Below are positions 1 to 9,795 of a DNA stretch of 39,165 nt, one piece after another. The notes below the pieces were generated by a model. It saw only the letters and a list, made by a program, of their open reading frames with translations, made no database searches and was not told the origin of the DNA. The translations under genes and the position numbers were made by a program. Every line of letters begins with the position of its first letter. The stretch's first letter is position 1. The stretch is from an uncultured Pelagibacteraceae bacterium (lineage in GTDB: Bacteria > Pseudomonadota > Alphaproteobacteria > Pelagibacterales > Pelagibacteraceae), in NCBI GenBank assembly GCA_902517495.1, contig CABYCO010000010.1:1-39165 (forward strand). The letters run 5' to 3'.

Positions 1-1
1 T

Positions 2-1114
2 GATTTGAATATAACTGATATTAATTACATAAAGACAAATGGTATAACCTCCAAACTAGAAATTTTAATAAAAAAATCAAAAAACACTCTCAACTTAGAA
101 AAAATAAATTTTACTGAAAATAAAAACTTTATTTTATTTAAAAATCTAAATATTTCGAATGATTTTAAATTAAAGAGTGTAGATGAAATTGACGTGAATT
201 TTTTAAACAATAAAGAAGTTTTAAATAATTTTAAAATTAAAAAAAATTTTGATAATTATGATTTTATCGGTTACCAATTTGATGGAGAAGAATTACTCGA
301 AACATTATTGAAGAGTAATAAAAAAAACAAAATTCCCAGATTATTTGATAATATTAATACGTCAGTAATATTAAATCTTAATAAAATATATTTAGAAAAA
401 AATTCATATCTTGAAAAAATTGATGGAAAATTTGATATACAGGATAATAAGTTATTTTTAGCTAAAGTTGATGCTATTCTAGAAAACAAAAAAAAATTCT
501 CTTATTCTTTTAGAAAAACAATCAAAAATGAAAAAATTACAAACATATTCATTGAAGAACCAAAACCATTTATAAATAACTACAAGTTTATCAAAGGTTT
601 TGAAGAAGGTGAATTAAAATTAAATTCAATGAAAATTGAAAATAATTCAAGATCAAATCTCAAAATTACTAATTTTAAAGTTAAAGAAGTCCCGGTATTA
701 GCAAAAATACTAACGCTTGCATCATTGCAAGGAATTGCGGATCTTTTGACTGGGGAAGGAATAAGATTTGACGAGCTCGAGATGGATTTTAAGTCAAAAA
801 ACAATCTAACAGAAATTGATGAGATGTATGCGATTGGTCCCGCCATTTCAATAATGATGGAGGGGTACATTGAAAAAGATAGAATAACAAGTTTGAGAGG
901 AACTTTAGTACCTGCAACAACAGTAAATAAGTCGATAGCAAAGATTCCTTTATTGGGAAACATTTTAGTTGGCAGCAAAACTGGTGAGGGTGTTTTTGGT
1001 GTTAGCTTCAAGATAAAGGGGCCACCAAATGATCTGAAAAGTACAGTTAATCCAATAAAAACTTTAACTCCAAGATTTATAACTAGGACTCTTGAAAAAA
1101 TTAAAGGTGATTAA
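2..1114 (+). CDS. AsmA-like/DUF3971 envelope protein, C-terminal part (5' end outside window)
   Basis: The reading frame is open from the left edge, so the gene begins outside the window; the TTG at position 5 is not a convincing start. The last ~150 residues look like the C-terminal domain of large AsmA-like/DUF3971 (YhdP-type) proteins: a stretch reading IPLLGNILVG, then a GVFGVSFKIKGP segment and a closing 'VNPIKTLTPRF' motif. Known members are long periplasmic beta-strand proteins anchored in the inner membrane, linked to lipid transport between membranes. The visible part is rich in Asn, Lys and Ile and has no membrane segment, as expected for the periplasmic portion. Its stop overlaps the end of the convergent tyrS by 4 nt. 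Family assignment is fairly sure; the exact role is not. Confidence 0.7.
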   Translation, partial: DLNITDINYIKTNGITSKLEILIKKSKNTLNLEKINFTENKNFILFKNLNISNDFKLKSVDEIDVNFLNNKEVLNNFKIKKNFDNYDFIGYQFDGEELLETLLKSNKKNKIPRLFDNINTSVILNLNKIYLEKNSYLEKIDGKFDIQDNKLFLAKVDAILENKKKFSYSFRKTIKNEKITNIFIEEPKPFINNYKFIKGFEEGELKLNSMKIENNSRSNLKITNFKVKEVPVLAKILTLASLQGIADLLTGEGIRFDELEMDFKSKNNLTEIDEMYAIGPAISIMMEGYIEKDRITSLRGTLVPATTVNKSIAKIPLLGNILVGSKTGEGVFGVSFKIKGPPNDLKSTVNPIKTLTPRFITRTLEKIKGD

Positions 1115-2334
1115 TTTGTAATTTTAAAGTGTTTTTTCTTTCCTATTGATAATTTTACATATCCTTTGTCTAAAAACAAACTCTTATCAATAATATATTT
1201 TTCATCATTTATATTCTTGTTGTCTATCTTGATAGCATTTGACTTAATCAATCTTCTTATTTCAGATTTCGAAATATCTTTATTTACAAATGAAATTAGC
1301 TCGACAATATTTTTTGACAAAATGTCAATAGTAACTTTTATCCCAGGAAGATTTTCACCAGTTGAATTTTCTTTAAAAGTATTCTTTGCAAGATTTACAG
1401 ATTTTTTTGCTTCTTTATTTCCATGTAACATTGCCGTTGCATTATTCGCTAGCAAAATTTTCAATTCATTAATATCTCTGTGTTTTTCATTATCTATCTG
1501 ATCTAAAGACAAATCAGTAAACATTCTTAAAAACTTTAATACATCTCTATCATCTGTGTTTCGCCAAAACTGCCAATAATCATATGGTGATAGCATTTCC
1601 TTATTAAGCCATACTGCGCCTTTTTCAGTTTTACCCATTTTTGTTCCAGATGCCAAAGTTATGAGTGGTGTAGTTAAACCATATACATGATTTCCAGTCT
1701 CTCTTTTGATAAGCTCTACTCCATTTACAATATTACCCCATTGATCAGATCCACCAATCTGAAGGTCACATTTATTAGATCTATTAAGTTCATAAAAATC
1801 ATATGCCTGTAAAATCATGTAGTTAAATTCCATGTAACTTAATGATTGTTCTCTTTCTAGTCTTAATTTAACACTATCGAATGTTAACATTTTATTTATT
1901 GTAAAATGTCTACCTATGTCTCTTAAAAAATTTATATAGTTAAGTTTGCTTAACCATTTATAGTTATTAACAAAAATTGGTTTCAATTTTGGGTTATTTG
2001 TTTTTAGGAAGATTTTAAAAACTTTTTTTATATTATTAATATTATTCTCTATCTTTTTATCAGACAGTATTTTTCTTGTTTCTTCTTTTCCAGATGGATC
2101 TCCTATTCTTGTTGTTCCACCACCCAAAAGAACTATTGGTCTATGCCCATGTTTCTGCAAAAGTCTAAGGCACATTATTTGCAATAAACTTCCAACATGA
2201 AGACTAGGAGCTGTACTATCAAATCCAATATATGCGTTAACACTTTCTTTGTTCAATAAATCTGATAATTTTAATTCATTGGTACATTGATAATAGTAAC
2301 CTCTATCTTTAAATTCTTTTAAAAAATTATTCAT
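1111..2334 (-). CDS. tyrS: Tyrosyl-tRNA synthetase
   Basis: Class I aminoacyl-tRNA synthetase charging tRNA-Tyr in the cytoplasm. The 407-residue length is normal for bacterial TyrRS. Visible motifs: the HIGH-type motif as HVGS (residues 46-49), the tyrosine-pocket region with GGSDQWGNI (194-202), and the KMSKS-type loop as KMGKT (232-236). The last ~60 residues form an S4-like RNA-binding domain (KSEIRRLIKSNAIKI). The ATG at 2334 is a good start because the protein begins directly with the family's N-terminal helix. The gene is divergent from anmK with only 47 bp between start codons, so both promoters must lie in or near that gap. No obvious Shine-Dalgarno sequence is seen. Confidence 0.96.
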   Translation of the reverse strand: MNNFLKEFKDRGYYYQCTNELKLSDLLNKESVNAYIGFDSTAPSLHVGSLLQIMCLRLLQKHGHRPIVLLGGGTTRIGDPSGKEETRKILSDKKIENNINNIKKVFKIFLKTNNPKLKPIFVNNYKWLSKLNYINFLRDIGRHFTINKMLTFDSVKLRLEREQSLSYMEFNYMILQAYDFYELNRSNKCDLQIGGSDQWGNIVNGVELIKRETGNHVYGLTTPLITLASGTKMGKTEKGAVWLNKEMLSPYDYWQFWRNTDDRDVLKFLRMFTDLSLDQIDNEKHRDINELKILLANNATAMLHGNKEAKKSVNLAKNTFKENSTGENLPGIKVTIDILSKNIVELISFVNKDISKSEIRRLIKSNAIKIDNKNINDEKYIIDKSLFLDKGYVKLSIGKKKHFKITN

Positions 2335-2381
2335 AGGTCTATAGTCTTACAATATACATATTTTAATAAAAAAAAATAAGA

Positions 2382-3476
2382 ATGGAAAAAAATTTATCTG
2401 CACTTGGTTTTATGAGTGGAACATCTGGTGACGGTGTAGATACCTCTGTCATGAGTTCCAACGGTAAAGATATCATTAATATCAAATATAATAGATTCGA
2501 TCCTTATCCAATAAGTCTTTCAAATAAAATTCACAGGTTGAAGGAAAATATTTCAAAAAAGCAAGATCTACTTAAATATTCATCTGATATTAAACAATTA
2601 GAGATACAAGTTACTAATTTCCACTCAGAGATAGCCAATAAAGTATCAAAAGAAATTGATTTTGACCTTATAGGTTTTCATGGTCATACTATTTATCATA
2701 ATACAGATGAAAAAATTTCCAAACAAATCGGTCTAGGTGTTAATTTATCAAAAACAACTAATAAAACTGTAGTTTACAATTTTAGACAAGAGGATATCAA
2801 AAATGGAGGTGAAGGTGCACCGTTATCACCGATTTATCATCTTGCACTAATAAAAGGATTATTTAATAAAAATAGAGTAAAAATGCCTATTTCAATATTA
2901 AATATTGGTGGAATTGCAAATATTACTGAAATTGACAAAGATTTTAAAATTAATAGTAGGGATATTGGACCAGGAAATTGTTTAATTGATAGTTGGATAA
3001 GAAAAAATTCAGATAAATTTTTTGACAAGAATGGAAATTTTGCAGAAAAAGGCAAAACAGATAAATTTATTTTTGATCAATATTTAGATAATTATTATTA
3101 TAGCAAAATAAATTCTAAAAGATCTCTTGATACAAATGATTTTGATATCTCTTTCGCAAAAGGCCTATCTTTAGAAAATGGAACAACCACAATCACTAAT
3201 TTAACATCTGAGATATTATCAAAAAGAATTGGAGCAAACGATATTTATGTTTGTGGTGGTGGTAGAAAAAATAAATTCTTAATCAATTCACTAAAAAATA
3301 AAATTAGTAATAAAATATTTTTAATTGATAAGTTAAATATTGACGGTGATTTTGTAGAGTCGCAAGCATTTGCGTTTCTAGCAATTAGATCTTATTTAGG
3401 GTTATATATTTCATTTCCATCTACAACAAATTGTAAAAAACCTTCATTTGGAGGAACTATTATTAAAAAAAGTTAA
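2382..3476 (+). CDS. anmK: Anhydro-N-acetylmuramic acid kinase
   Basis: Cytoplasmic kinase of cell-wall recycling: it opens the 1,6-anhydro ring of anhydro-MurNAc and phosphorylates it to MurNAc-6-phosphate. The N-terminus carries the diagnostic MSGTSGDGVD signature (residues 11-20; usually MSGTSLDGVD), and later motifs of the ASKHA fold are present: GFHGHTI, ILNIGGIANIT, DIGPGNCLID and VCGGGRKN. The 364 residues match family length. It is divergent from tyrS, a pairing common in alphaproteobacteria, and its stop abuts the stop of the convergent hydrolase with no intervening base. The Gly in place of Leu in the signature is a mild deviation. Confidence 0.94.
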   Translation: MEKNLSALGFMSGTSGDGVDTSVMSSNGKDIINIKYNRFDPYPISLSNKIHRLKENISKKQDLLKYSSDIKQLEIQVTNFHSEIANKVSKEIDFDLIGFHGHTIYHNTDEKISKQIGLGVNLSKTTNKTVVYNFRQEDIKNGGEGAPLSPIYHLALIKGLFNKNRVKMPISILNIGGIANITEIDKDFKINSRDIGPGNCLIDSWIRKNSDKFFDKNGNFAEKGKTDKFIFDQYLDNYYYSKINSKRSLDTNDFDISFAKGLSLENGTTTITNLTSEILSKRIGANDIYVCGGGRKNKFLINSLKNKISNKIFLIDKLNIDGDFVESQAFAFLAIRSYLGLYISFPSTTNCKKPSFGGTIIKKS

Positions 3477-4142
3477 TTAATATAGAGCAGTTTCTTTTTT
3501 TATATATTTATTTAAAGATTTTATTAGCGCTATGTCATTTTTAGAAAAAAAATGGTTTGCATCACTAATAGACTCAAATTCAACTTTAATCCCTTTTTGA
3601 TCACTAAGTCTTTTGTTTAAATCATTTATATGTTCAATTGGAACTAGTTCATCTTTTTTTCCGTATATAATAGTACCTGATGTAGGACATGGTGATAAAA
3701 ATGAAAAATCGTAAACATTAGGTTGGGGAGATACTATAATAAACCTATTTATTTCTGGTCTCCTCATTAGTAATTGCATTGCTATTAATGAGCCAAAAGA
3801 AAATCCTGAAATCCAACATTGAGAATTATCGAAGTTCTCTCTCTCTAACCAATCAAGTGCTGCAGCTGCGTCAGCAAGTTCTCCTTGCCCATTATCAAAC
3901 TCTCCATCACTTTTTCCAACTCCTCTAAAATTTACTCTGCAAACTGAAAAATTATTTTCGACAAAAGTTTGAAATATATCGACAACAACTTTGTTGTTCA
4001 TTGTTCCTCCGTACTGGGGGTGAGGATGCAAAACTAATGCAATTGGGGATGTGTTTTTTTTGCTTTTAAAATATTTAGCTTCAAGTCTACCCGCTGGACC
4101 CGGAATAAATATTTCAACAATTTTATTATCTGCTGATGCCAT
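3477..4142 (-). CDS. Alpha/beta hydrolase (COG2945-like)
   Basis: Small single-domain alpha/beta hydrolase of 221 residues. The nucleophile elbow GFSFGS places Ser115 in a G-x-S-x-G context; the acid is probably Asp164 in GKKDELVP and the base His197 in DANHFF, giving a complete triad. An oxyanion-type HPHPQYGG motif (39-46) is typical of the COG2945 group of predicted esterases. There is no signal peptide, so it acts in the cytoplasm. The substrate cannot be told from sequence. It is transcribed away from iscR across a 131-bp gap and ends against anmK. Confidence 0.82.
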   Translation of the reverse strand: MASADNKIVEIFIPGPAGRLEAKYFKSKKNTSPIALVLHPHPQYGGTMNNKVVVDIFQTFVENNFSVCRVNFRGVGKSDGEFDNGQGELADAAAALDWLERENFDNSQCWISGFSFGSLIAMQLLMRRPEINRFIIVSPQPNVYDFSFLSPCPTSGTIIYGKKDELVPIEHINDLNKRLSDQKGIKVEFESISDANHFFSKNDIALIKSLNKYIKKETALY

Positions 4143-4221
4143 TGATTATTAATCTCAAAAAAAAATAAGGTTTTTTCTATCAAAATTGAGTGACAAAATG
4201 CAAGTTATTTAAATAGCAATT

Positions 4222-4246
4222 AATCTTGACTAAAATAGTCGGGTAT
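4222..4246 (+). promoter_or_regulatory. IscR type 1 operator upstream of iscR-suf
   Basis: A 25-bp site built on the perfect inverted repeat GACTA-AA-A-TAGTC (core 4228-4240) followed by GGGTAT. Compared from memory with the E. coli IscR type 1 (holo-IscR) consensus it fits 23 of 25 positions; the two differences are in the outermost ATA triplet. It contains the -35 hexamer of the iscR promoter, which fits repression by [2Fe-2S]-IscR blocking RNA polymerase. Confidence 0.8.
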
Positions 4247-4253
4247 ATATAAG
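4226..4253 (+). promoter_or_regulatory. iscR-suf promoter (-35/-10)
   Basis: TTGACT (4226-4231) and TATAAG (4248-4253) are separated by 16 bp, a good sigma-70-type promoter. The predicted start of transcription is near 4260, leaving a leader of about 14 nt before the iscR ATG at 4274. The -35 box lies inside the IscR operator. Confidence 0.75.
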
Positions 4254-4273
4254 TCCCGTAAATTGCGGAAAAT

Positions 4274-4696
4274 ATGAAATTATCAAGTAAAGGTAGATAC
4301 GCTGTAATGGCCCTAGCGGACTTAGCAAAATTTAACTTAAAAGAGCCTGTATCATTAAGAGACATATCTCTAAGGCAGGGCATATCTCTCGTTTATTTAG
4401 AACAATTATTTTCAAAGTTAAAAAAAAATCAAATTGTTACAAGTGTTAGAGGAAACAAAGGTGGCTATGTTTTATCAAAACAAGCTTCAGAAATTAAAAT
4501 TTCAGAAATATTTATAGCTGTGGATGAAAAAATAAAAACAGTTGGTTGTGAAAAACACTCTGATAGTGGATGTAATGGTAAGTCTTCGAAATGCATCACT
4601 CATGATTTATGGGATGAGTTAGAAGATTATATAAATAATTTTTTCCAACAAAAAACATTAAGTGATTTAGTTAATAGAGGAAATTTAAGTGGATAA
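4274..4696 (+). CDS. iscR: Rrf2-family Fe-S sensing regulator IscR
   Basis: Winged-helix Rrf2 regulator, 140 residues. The DNA-recognition region ([17 protein letters not shown]) is almost the same as in E. coli IscR and keeps Glu43, the residue that governs site discrimination. Cluster ligands are Cys92, Cys100 and Cys107 with His110 (CITHDLW), as in [2Fe-2S] IscR; the Cys spacings (7 and 6 residues between) are slightly longer than in E. coli (5 and 5). It is the first gene of the suf operon and overlaps sufB by 8 nt. With a type 1 site in its own promoter, negative feedback on the whole operon is likely: cluster-loaded IscR represses, apo-IscR relieves repression. NsrR and RirA were considered, but the cysteine pattern and recognition helix favour IscR. 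Confidence 0.94.
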   Translation: MKLSSKGRYAVMALADLAKFNLKEPVSLRDISLRQGISLVYLEQLFSKLKKNQIVTSVRGNKGGYVLSKQASEIKISEIFIAVDEKIKTVGCEKHSDSGCNGKSSKCITHDLWDELEDYINNFFQQKTLSDLVNRGNLSG

Positions 4697-6131
4697 TAGA
4701 CAAAAAGAAATTGATAATTTAAAAGATTATAAATATGGGTTCACTACTGATATTGAAAACACAAGAGCCCCTAAGGGATTGAATGAGGATGTAATTAGGT
4801 TTATATCTAATATTAAAAAAGAACCTCAATGGATGCTTGATTTTAGATTAAAAGCATTTGAAAGGTTTAAACAGCTAAAAGAACCAGATTGGCAAAAACC
4901 AAAATATCCAAAAATAGATTATCAAGATTTATATTACTATTCAGCACCTAAAAGTATGAAAGATAAACCAAAGAATTTAGATGATCTAGATCCTAAACTT
5001 TTGGAGACTTATAAAAAATTAGGTATTCCACTTCAAGAGCAGAAAAGACTTAATGGTATAGCAGTTGATGCGGTGTTTGACTCTGTATCAGTAGCAACTA
5101 CATTCAGAGAGGAACTCACAAAGCAGGGAATTATTTTTTGTCCAATATCAGAAGCAATACAAAATCATCCTGAATTAGTTAAAAAATATTTAGGTTCAGT
5201 GATCCCAGTTACTGACCATTTCTTTGCAACTCTAAACTCTGCAGTTTTTACAGATGGATCATTTGCTTACATACCCGAAGGCGTGCGTTGTCCAATGGAA
5301 CTTTCAACTTACTTTAGAATTAATGCATCTAATACAGGACAATTTGAAAGAACATTAATTGTTGCTGATAAGGGAAGCTATGTAAGTTATTTAGAAGGAT
5401 GTACTGCTCCAATGCGAGACGAAAATCAGTTACATGCTGCAAATGTTGAATTAGTTGCATTAGATGATGCAGAGATAAAATATTCTACAGTTCAGAATTG
5501 GTATCCTGGTGATAAAGATGGAAAAGGAGGAATTTATAATTTTGTTACAAAGCGTGGATTGTGCAAAGGGAAGAACTCAAAAATTTCTTGGACGCAAGTC
5601 GAAACTGGTTCTGCCATTACTTGGAAATATCCAAGCTGTATTTTAAAAGGCGATAATTCGGTTGGTGAATTTTACTCCATAGCTATTACTAATAATCATC
5701 AAAAAGCAGATACTGGAACTAAAATGATACATTTAGGAAAAAACACTAAAAGTAAAATAATCTCAAAAGGCATTAGTGCAGGTTTCTCAGATATGACTTA
5801 TAGAGGTTTAGTTGATATCTCATCAAAAGCTGCAAATTCAAATAATTATACTCAATGTGACTCTTTATTAATGGGTAGCAAATGTGGAGCACACACAGTT
5901 CCGTATATTAGAAATAAAAATTCAGAATCTAATATTGCTCATGAGGCAACAACATCAAAAATCAGTGAAGAGCAATTGCATTACTGTCAACAGAGAGGAT
6001 TAAGTCCTGAGGAGGCGGTAGGATTAATTGTTAATGGATTTTGTAAAGAAGTATTACAACAATTACCAATGGAATTTGCAGTAGAGGCTCAAAAATTAGT
6101 TGGAATTAGTTTAGAAGGTAGTGTGGGTTAA
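4689..6131 (+). CDS. sufB: Fe-S scaffold subunit SufB
   Basis: Scaffold of the SufBCD complex on which the nascent Fe-S cluster is built. The 480 residues match the family. Conserved regions include [20 protein letters not shown], the beta-helix core and [15 protein letters not shown], with Cys390 in the position of the functionally required E. coli Cys405. The start is a GTG lying inside the end of iscR (8-nt overlap); no in-frame ATG occurs before residue 34, so the GTG start, translationally coupled to iscR, is well supported. The stop overlaps the sufC ATG by one base. Confidence 0.97.
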   Translation: MDNRQKEIDNLKDYKYGFTTDIENTRAPKGLNEDVIRFISNIKKEPQWMLDFRLKAFERFKQLKEPDWQKPKYPKIDYQDLYYYSAPKSMKDKPKNLDDLDPKLLETYKKLGIPLQEQKRLNGIAVDAVFDSVSVATTFREELTKQGIIFCPISEAIQNHPELVKKYLGSVIPVTDHFFATLNSAVFTDGSFAYIPEGVRCPMELSTYFRINASNTGQFERTLIVADKGSYVSYLEGCTAPMRDENQLHAANVELVALDDAEIKYSTVQNWYPGDKDGKGGIYNFVTKRGLCKGKNSKISWTQVETGSAITWKYPSCILKGDNSVGEFYSIAITNNHQKADTGTKMIHLGKNTKSKIISKGISAGFSDMTYRGLVDISSKAANSNNYTQCDSLLMGSKCGAHTVPYIRNKNSESNIAHEATTSKISEEQLHYCQQRGLSPEEAVGLIVNGFCKEVLQQLPMEFAVEAQKLVGISLEGSVG

Positions 6132-6865
6132 TGTTAAAAATAAATAAATTAAATGCTAAAATCGATAGCAAAGAAATTTTAAAAGAGTTTTCGTTAAATA
6201 TAAATCCTGGAGAGGTTCATGCTATTATGGGTCCAAATGGATCTGGTAAAAGCACTTTATCAAATATCTTATCGGGTAAAAAAGGATATGAAGTTTCAGG
6301 AGAAGTACTTTTTGAGGAAAAAGATTTATTTGAACTTGAAACAGAGGAAAGAGCTCATAAAGGTATTTTTCTTGCCTTTCAATATCCATTAGAAATTCCA
6401 GGTGTTAATACAAATATATTTCTAAAGACTTCATTAAATGCAGTAAGAAAAGCAAGAGGTGAAAAAGAGCTTGATGCTATAGAATTTTTAAAATTAGTGA
6501 AGGAAAAGTCTAAAGAACTTAAATTTGATGAAGAAAAATTAAATAGACAACTAAATGTTGGTTTTTCAGGTGGAGAGAAAAAGAAAAATGAAATTTTGCA
6601 AATGTCGTTATTGGCTCCAAAATTATCAATTTTAGATGAAACAGATTCAGGTCTAGATATTGATGCATTAAGAATTGTAGCTGATGGAGTTAATACATTA
6701 AGGGATGATAAAAATTCGTTTTTAATCATTACACATTACCAAAGATTACTTGATTATATTAAACCTGATTTTGTCCATGTTTTAATGGATGGAAAAATTA
6801 TCAAGTCTGGTGGGGCAGAGTTAGCTTTGGAACTAGAAAAAAAGGGGTATGAAAATTTTCATTAA
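6131..6865 (+). CDS. sufC: Fe-S assembly ATPase SufC
   Basis: ABC-type ATPase that drives conformational change of SufBCD. Walker [10 protein letters not shown] (34-42), the SufC-type signature [10 protein letters not shown] (145-154), Walker B SILDE (166-170) with TDSGLD as D-loop, and the switch His202 in ITHYQ are all present. There are no membrane segments, and the signature differs from transporter ATPases (EKKKNE instead of QRQR), as is usual for SufC. It overlaps sufB by one base and directly abuts sufD. Confidence 0.97.
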   Translation: MLKINKLNAKIDSKEILKEFSLNINPGEVHAIMGPNGSGKSTLSNILSGKKGYEVSGEVLFEEKDLFELETEERAHKGIFLAFQYPLEIPGVNTNIFLKTSLNAVRKARGEKELDAIEFLKLVKEKSKELKFDEEKLNRQLNVGFSGGEKKKNEILQMSLLAPKLSILDETDSGLDIDALRIVADGVNTLRDDKNSFLIITHYQRLLDYIKPDFVHVLMDGKIIKSGGAELALELEKKGYENFH

Positions 6866-8113
6866 ATGAAAGAGCAACTACAAAAAGATTTTGATAACAC
6901 AATTAGAAATTTAACCTTATCTCAAAAAGACATTGAAATAAAAAAATTTTATTTAGATAATTTTATAAACAAAGGTTTTCCAAATAGACGAGAAGAGGAT
7001 TGGAAGTTTTCTGATCTAAATCAAATAATAAAAAAAAATATTGGAGAGCTAAGTTTTTATAGTGACTATACATCTACAAATAAAGTTGATACTTCTGCAT
7101 TTGTAGACGGTTTAGAGCATAATAAAATAGTATTTATTAATGGAAGAATAGAAAAAATTGATTTTGATTATGAAAAAAAAGATCAAATAGAAATAATTGA
7201 TCAGTCAGAAACTATTAATAAATTTAATAATAATAGTTCTTTATCTGACTTAAATAGCGCCTTTACTAATAAGTCTTTTAAAATAGTTGTTAAAAAAGAT
7301 TATCAATTAACAAAACCACTGATTATTTATCATACAACAAACTCTAAAATTTGGTCTAAAAATATTAATTTAAGACTAAATTTTGAATTATATGAAAATA
7401 GCTCATTAAGATTAATTGATTTATTTAAGGACACTTCGGAAAAAAATTTTCTAAATATATTTTACAACTTTGATTTAAAAGAAAACTCTGTTTTAAAAAA
7501 TTACAAAGTAGATAAATTTGAAAATAAAAATATTAAGTATTCCTTCAATAATATTGAGCAAGATAAAAACAGTATTTCAGAAACATTTATTTTATCATCA
7601 GGATCAAATTTTTGTAAGAATGAAATTAATTGTAACTTAAATGGAGAATATTCATCAGCTTTTGTAAATGGTATTTTCTCTATAAATAATAATAAACATC
7701 ATGAAATTAGAACAATCATAAATCACTTAACTGAAAATACAAAAAGTTATCAACTTATAAAAAGTGTTTTAGAAGATAGTTCTAGAGCAGCATATCAAGG
7801 AAAAATATTTGTTAACCCTAAAGCACAAAAAACAGATGGTTATCAACTGAGTAAAGCATTATTGTTAAGTAAAGTTTCGGAGTTCAATGCTAAACCAGAG
7901 TTAGAAATTTATGCAGATGACGTTAAATGTTCACACGGTTCTGCTTCAGGTAGTCTTAGCGATGATTCAATATTTTATTTAATGTCTAGAGGTTTAAATT
8001 ATCAACAATCAACAGAACTTTTAATAAACGGTTTTCTGTTAGATGTTGTTGAAAAAATTACTGACCCTGAAGTAAAAAATTTAATTAAAAATATGATTGG
8101 AATAAAGGAATGA
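6866..8113 (+). CDS. sufD: Fe-S assembly protein SufD
   Basis: Partner of SufB in the SufBC2D complex, thought to help iron entry. The N-terminal half is divergent and very rich in Asn, Lys and Ile, but the C-terminal third has the family hallmarks: a segment ending in KTDGYQLSKALLLS, then CSHGSASGSLSDDSIFYLMSRGL. The 415 residues are normal for alphaproteobacterial SufD. The ATG follows the sufC stop with no gap, and the end overlaps the sufS start in an ATGA tetranucleotide, so translation is coupled. Confidence 0.93.
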   Translation: MKEQLQKDFDNTIRNLTLSQKDIEIKKFYLDNFINKGFPNRREEDWKFSDLNQIIKKNIGELSFYSDYTSTNKVDTSAFVDGLEHNKIVFINGRIEKIDFDYEKKDQIEIIDQSETINKFNNNSSLSDLNSAFTNKSFKIVVKKDYQLTKPLIIYHTTNSKIWSKNINLRLNFELYENSSLRLIDLFKDTSEKNFLNIFYNFDLKENSVLKNYKVDKFENKNIKYSFNNIEQDKNSISETFILSSGSNFCKNEINCNLNGEYSSAFVNGIFSINNNKHHEIRTIINHLTENTKSYQLIKSVLEDSSRAAYQGKIFVNPKAQKTDGYQLSKALLLSKVSEFNAKPELEIYADDVKCSHGSASGSLSDDSIFYLMSRGLNYQQSTELLINGFLLDVVEKITDPEVKNLIKNMIGIKE

Positions 8114-9330
8114 AAATTGAGAATATAAAAGAAGAGTTTCCCATTTTTGATGAAAAAATTCAAAATAATGATTTAGTCTATTTAGATAGTGCTAACTCAT
8201 CACAAAAACCAAAAGTAGTAGCTGATAAAATAAATGAGTTTTATACAAAGCAATTTTCAAATGTTGGAAGAAGCGTTCATTATTTAGCAGTTGCAGCAAC
8301 AAACTTATATGAAAATACAAGGTCCTCTGTTCAAAAATATATTAATGCTAAAGATAAAAATGAAATAGTTTTCACTAAAGGAGCGACAGAAGCATTAAAT
8401 TTAGTAGCCAATACTCTAGGGCAAAAATATCTAAATGAGGGTGATGAAATTTTAATTACAGAGCTTGAGCATCATTCAAATTATGTGCCTTGGCATTTCT
8501 TAAGAAAATCAAAGAATATTCAGATTAATTTTGCAGAGGTAAATGAAAATGGAGACATTTCTCTGGAAGATATTGAAAAAAAAATAACTTCCAAGACTAA
8601 AGTAATAGCAATTACTCATCTATCTAACGTTACTGGAGCAATATTACCTGTTAAAGAAATAACAGATCTTGCCCACTCAAAAGGAATAATAGTTGTCATT
8701 GATGGTTGTCAGGGAGCTCCACATCTAAAATTAGATATGCAAGATTTAGATTGTGATTTTTACGCAATATCATGCCATAAAATGTACGGACCAACTGGAC
8801 TAGGTGTTTTATATGGTAAAAAAAAGTGGTTAGAGGAACTGCCACCTTACCAAGGTGGAGGCGGAATGATTAGAGAAGTTAAAAAAGATAAAATATCTTA
8901 TGGAGATTTACCGAATAAATATGAAGCTGGCACCATGGCTACAGCTCAAGTTATTGCATTTGATCAGTCAATTAAGTTTATGGAGAGTGTAGGTATAGAG
9001 AACATCATGAAACATGAGGCTGATTTAGTTGAATATGGTCAAGAATTGTTACAAAAAAATAATTCTGTTAAATTGATTGGTAGTCCAAAAAATAAAGGTG
9101 GAGTTCTATCTTTCACATTAGAGGGTGTTCACCCACATGATATTGCAACAATACTAGATGAAGATGGTGTTGCAATAAGAGCAGGCCATCATTGTTGCCA
9201 AATATTACATGATAAATTAAATATACCTGCTAGTGCAAGAGCATCAGTTGGAATTTATAATACTAAAGATGATTTAGACAAGTTAAACGACTCAATTAAT
9301 AACTGTAAAAAAATATTTAATTTAAAATGA
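8110..9330 (+). CDS. sufS: Cysteine desulfurase SufS
   Basis: Group II PLP-dependent cysteine desulfurase, releasing sulfur from L-cysteine as an enzyme-bound persulfide. The PLP lysine is Lys224 in AISCHKMYGPTG; the catalytic cysteine is Cys362 in RAGHHCC, the position used in SufS (RxGHHC). The GATEALNLV and ELEHHSNYVPW motifs are also seen. It is 406 residues long and cytoplasmic. It overlaps sufD and sufU through ATGA junctions. The sulfur acceptor is most likely the next gene product, SufU; no SufE is encoded in the operon. Confidence 0.96.
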   Translation: MKIENIKEEFPIFDEKIQNNDLVYLDSANSSQKPKVVADKINEFYTKQFSNVGRSVHYLAVAATNLYENTRSSVQKYINAKDKNEIVFTKGATEALNLVANTLGQKYLNEGDEILITELEHHSNYVPWHFLRKSKNIQINFAEVNENGDISLEDIEKKITSKTKVIAITHLSNVTGAILPVKEITDLAHSKGIIVVIDGCQGAPHLKLDMQDLDCDFYAISCHKMYGPTGLGVLYGKKKWLEELPPYQGGGGMIREVKKDKISYGDLPNKYEAGTMATAQVIAFDQSIKFMESVGIENIMKHEADLVEYGQELLQKNNSVKLIGSPKNKGGVLSFTLEGVHPHDIATILDEDGVAIRAGHHCCQILHDKLNIPASARASVGIYNTKDDLDKLNDSINNCKKIFNLK

Positions 9331-9791
9331 ACTTAAAAGAACTTTATCAAGAAATTATTTTAGAACATGGAAAAAATCCAAGGAACCTTGGAAAAACACA
9401 TGAGTTTAATAAAGATGCCAAAGGTCATAATCCATTATGTGGAGACAATGTTCATGTTTATCTTAAATTAAACGGACAAAAAATAGTTGAGGATATTTCA
9501 TTTGAGGGAAGTGGATGCGCTATTTCAATGGCATCAGCTTCGATCATGACTGATTTAATTAAAGGTAAAAATGAACACGAGGCTAAAGAGATAGTTGAAG
9601 ATTTTTTAGGAATGATAAAAGAAAATCCAGAATTAAAATCAGAATACTTAAAAGAAGATGAAAAAACTAAATTAATGTGTCTATCAGGTGTTAAACAATA
9701 TCCAATGAGAGTTAAGTGTGCAACATTATCATGGCACACCTTTGTATCTGCATTAGACAACTCAAAGGAAACCACTAATACTGAGTCTTAA
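9327..9791 (+). CDS. sufU: SufU-type zinc-dependent sulfurtransferase/scaffold-like protein
   Basis: IscU-fold protein of 154 residues. It has the three conserved cysteines Cys38 (LCGD, with Asp40), Cys64 (GSGCAIS) and Cys131 (RVKCATLSWHT). Compared with true IscU it carries the ~20-residue insertion before the third cysteine (DFLGMIKENPELKSEY region) and the FP/YP-xRVKCATLSW ending typical of SufU. In Bacillus-type systems SufU binds zinc and takes the persulfide from SufS; the same role is inferred here. An extra Cys118 lies in KLMCLSGV. Start and end fit the tight operon. Confidence 0.9.
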   Translation: MNLKELYQEIILEHGKNPRNLGKTHEFNKDAKGHNPLCGDNVHVYLKLNGQKIVEDISFEGSGCAISMASASIMTDLIKGKNEHEAKEIVEDFLGMIKENPELKSEYLKEDEKTKLMCLSGVKQYPMRVKCATLSWHTFVSALDNSKETTNTES

Positions 9792-9795
9792 CTTT

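Noticed and set aside
580-1011. 143-residue open frame antisense to the AsmA-like gene
   Set aside because: Composition mirrors the sense gene, no family features or ribosome site; the sense frame has clear AsmA-like motifs.
4180-4383. 67-residue minus-strand frame across the iscR promoter
   Set aside because: Covers the IscR operator, promoter and iscR start; no protein features.
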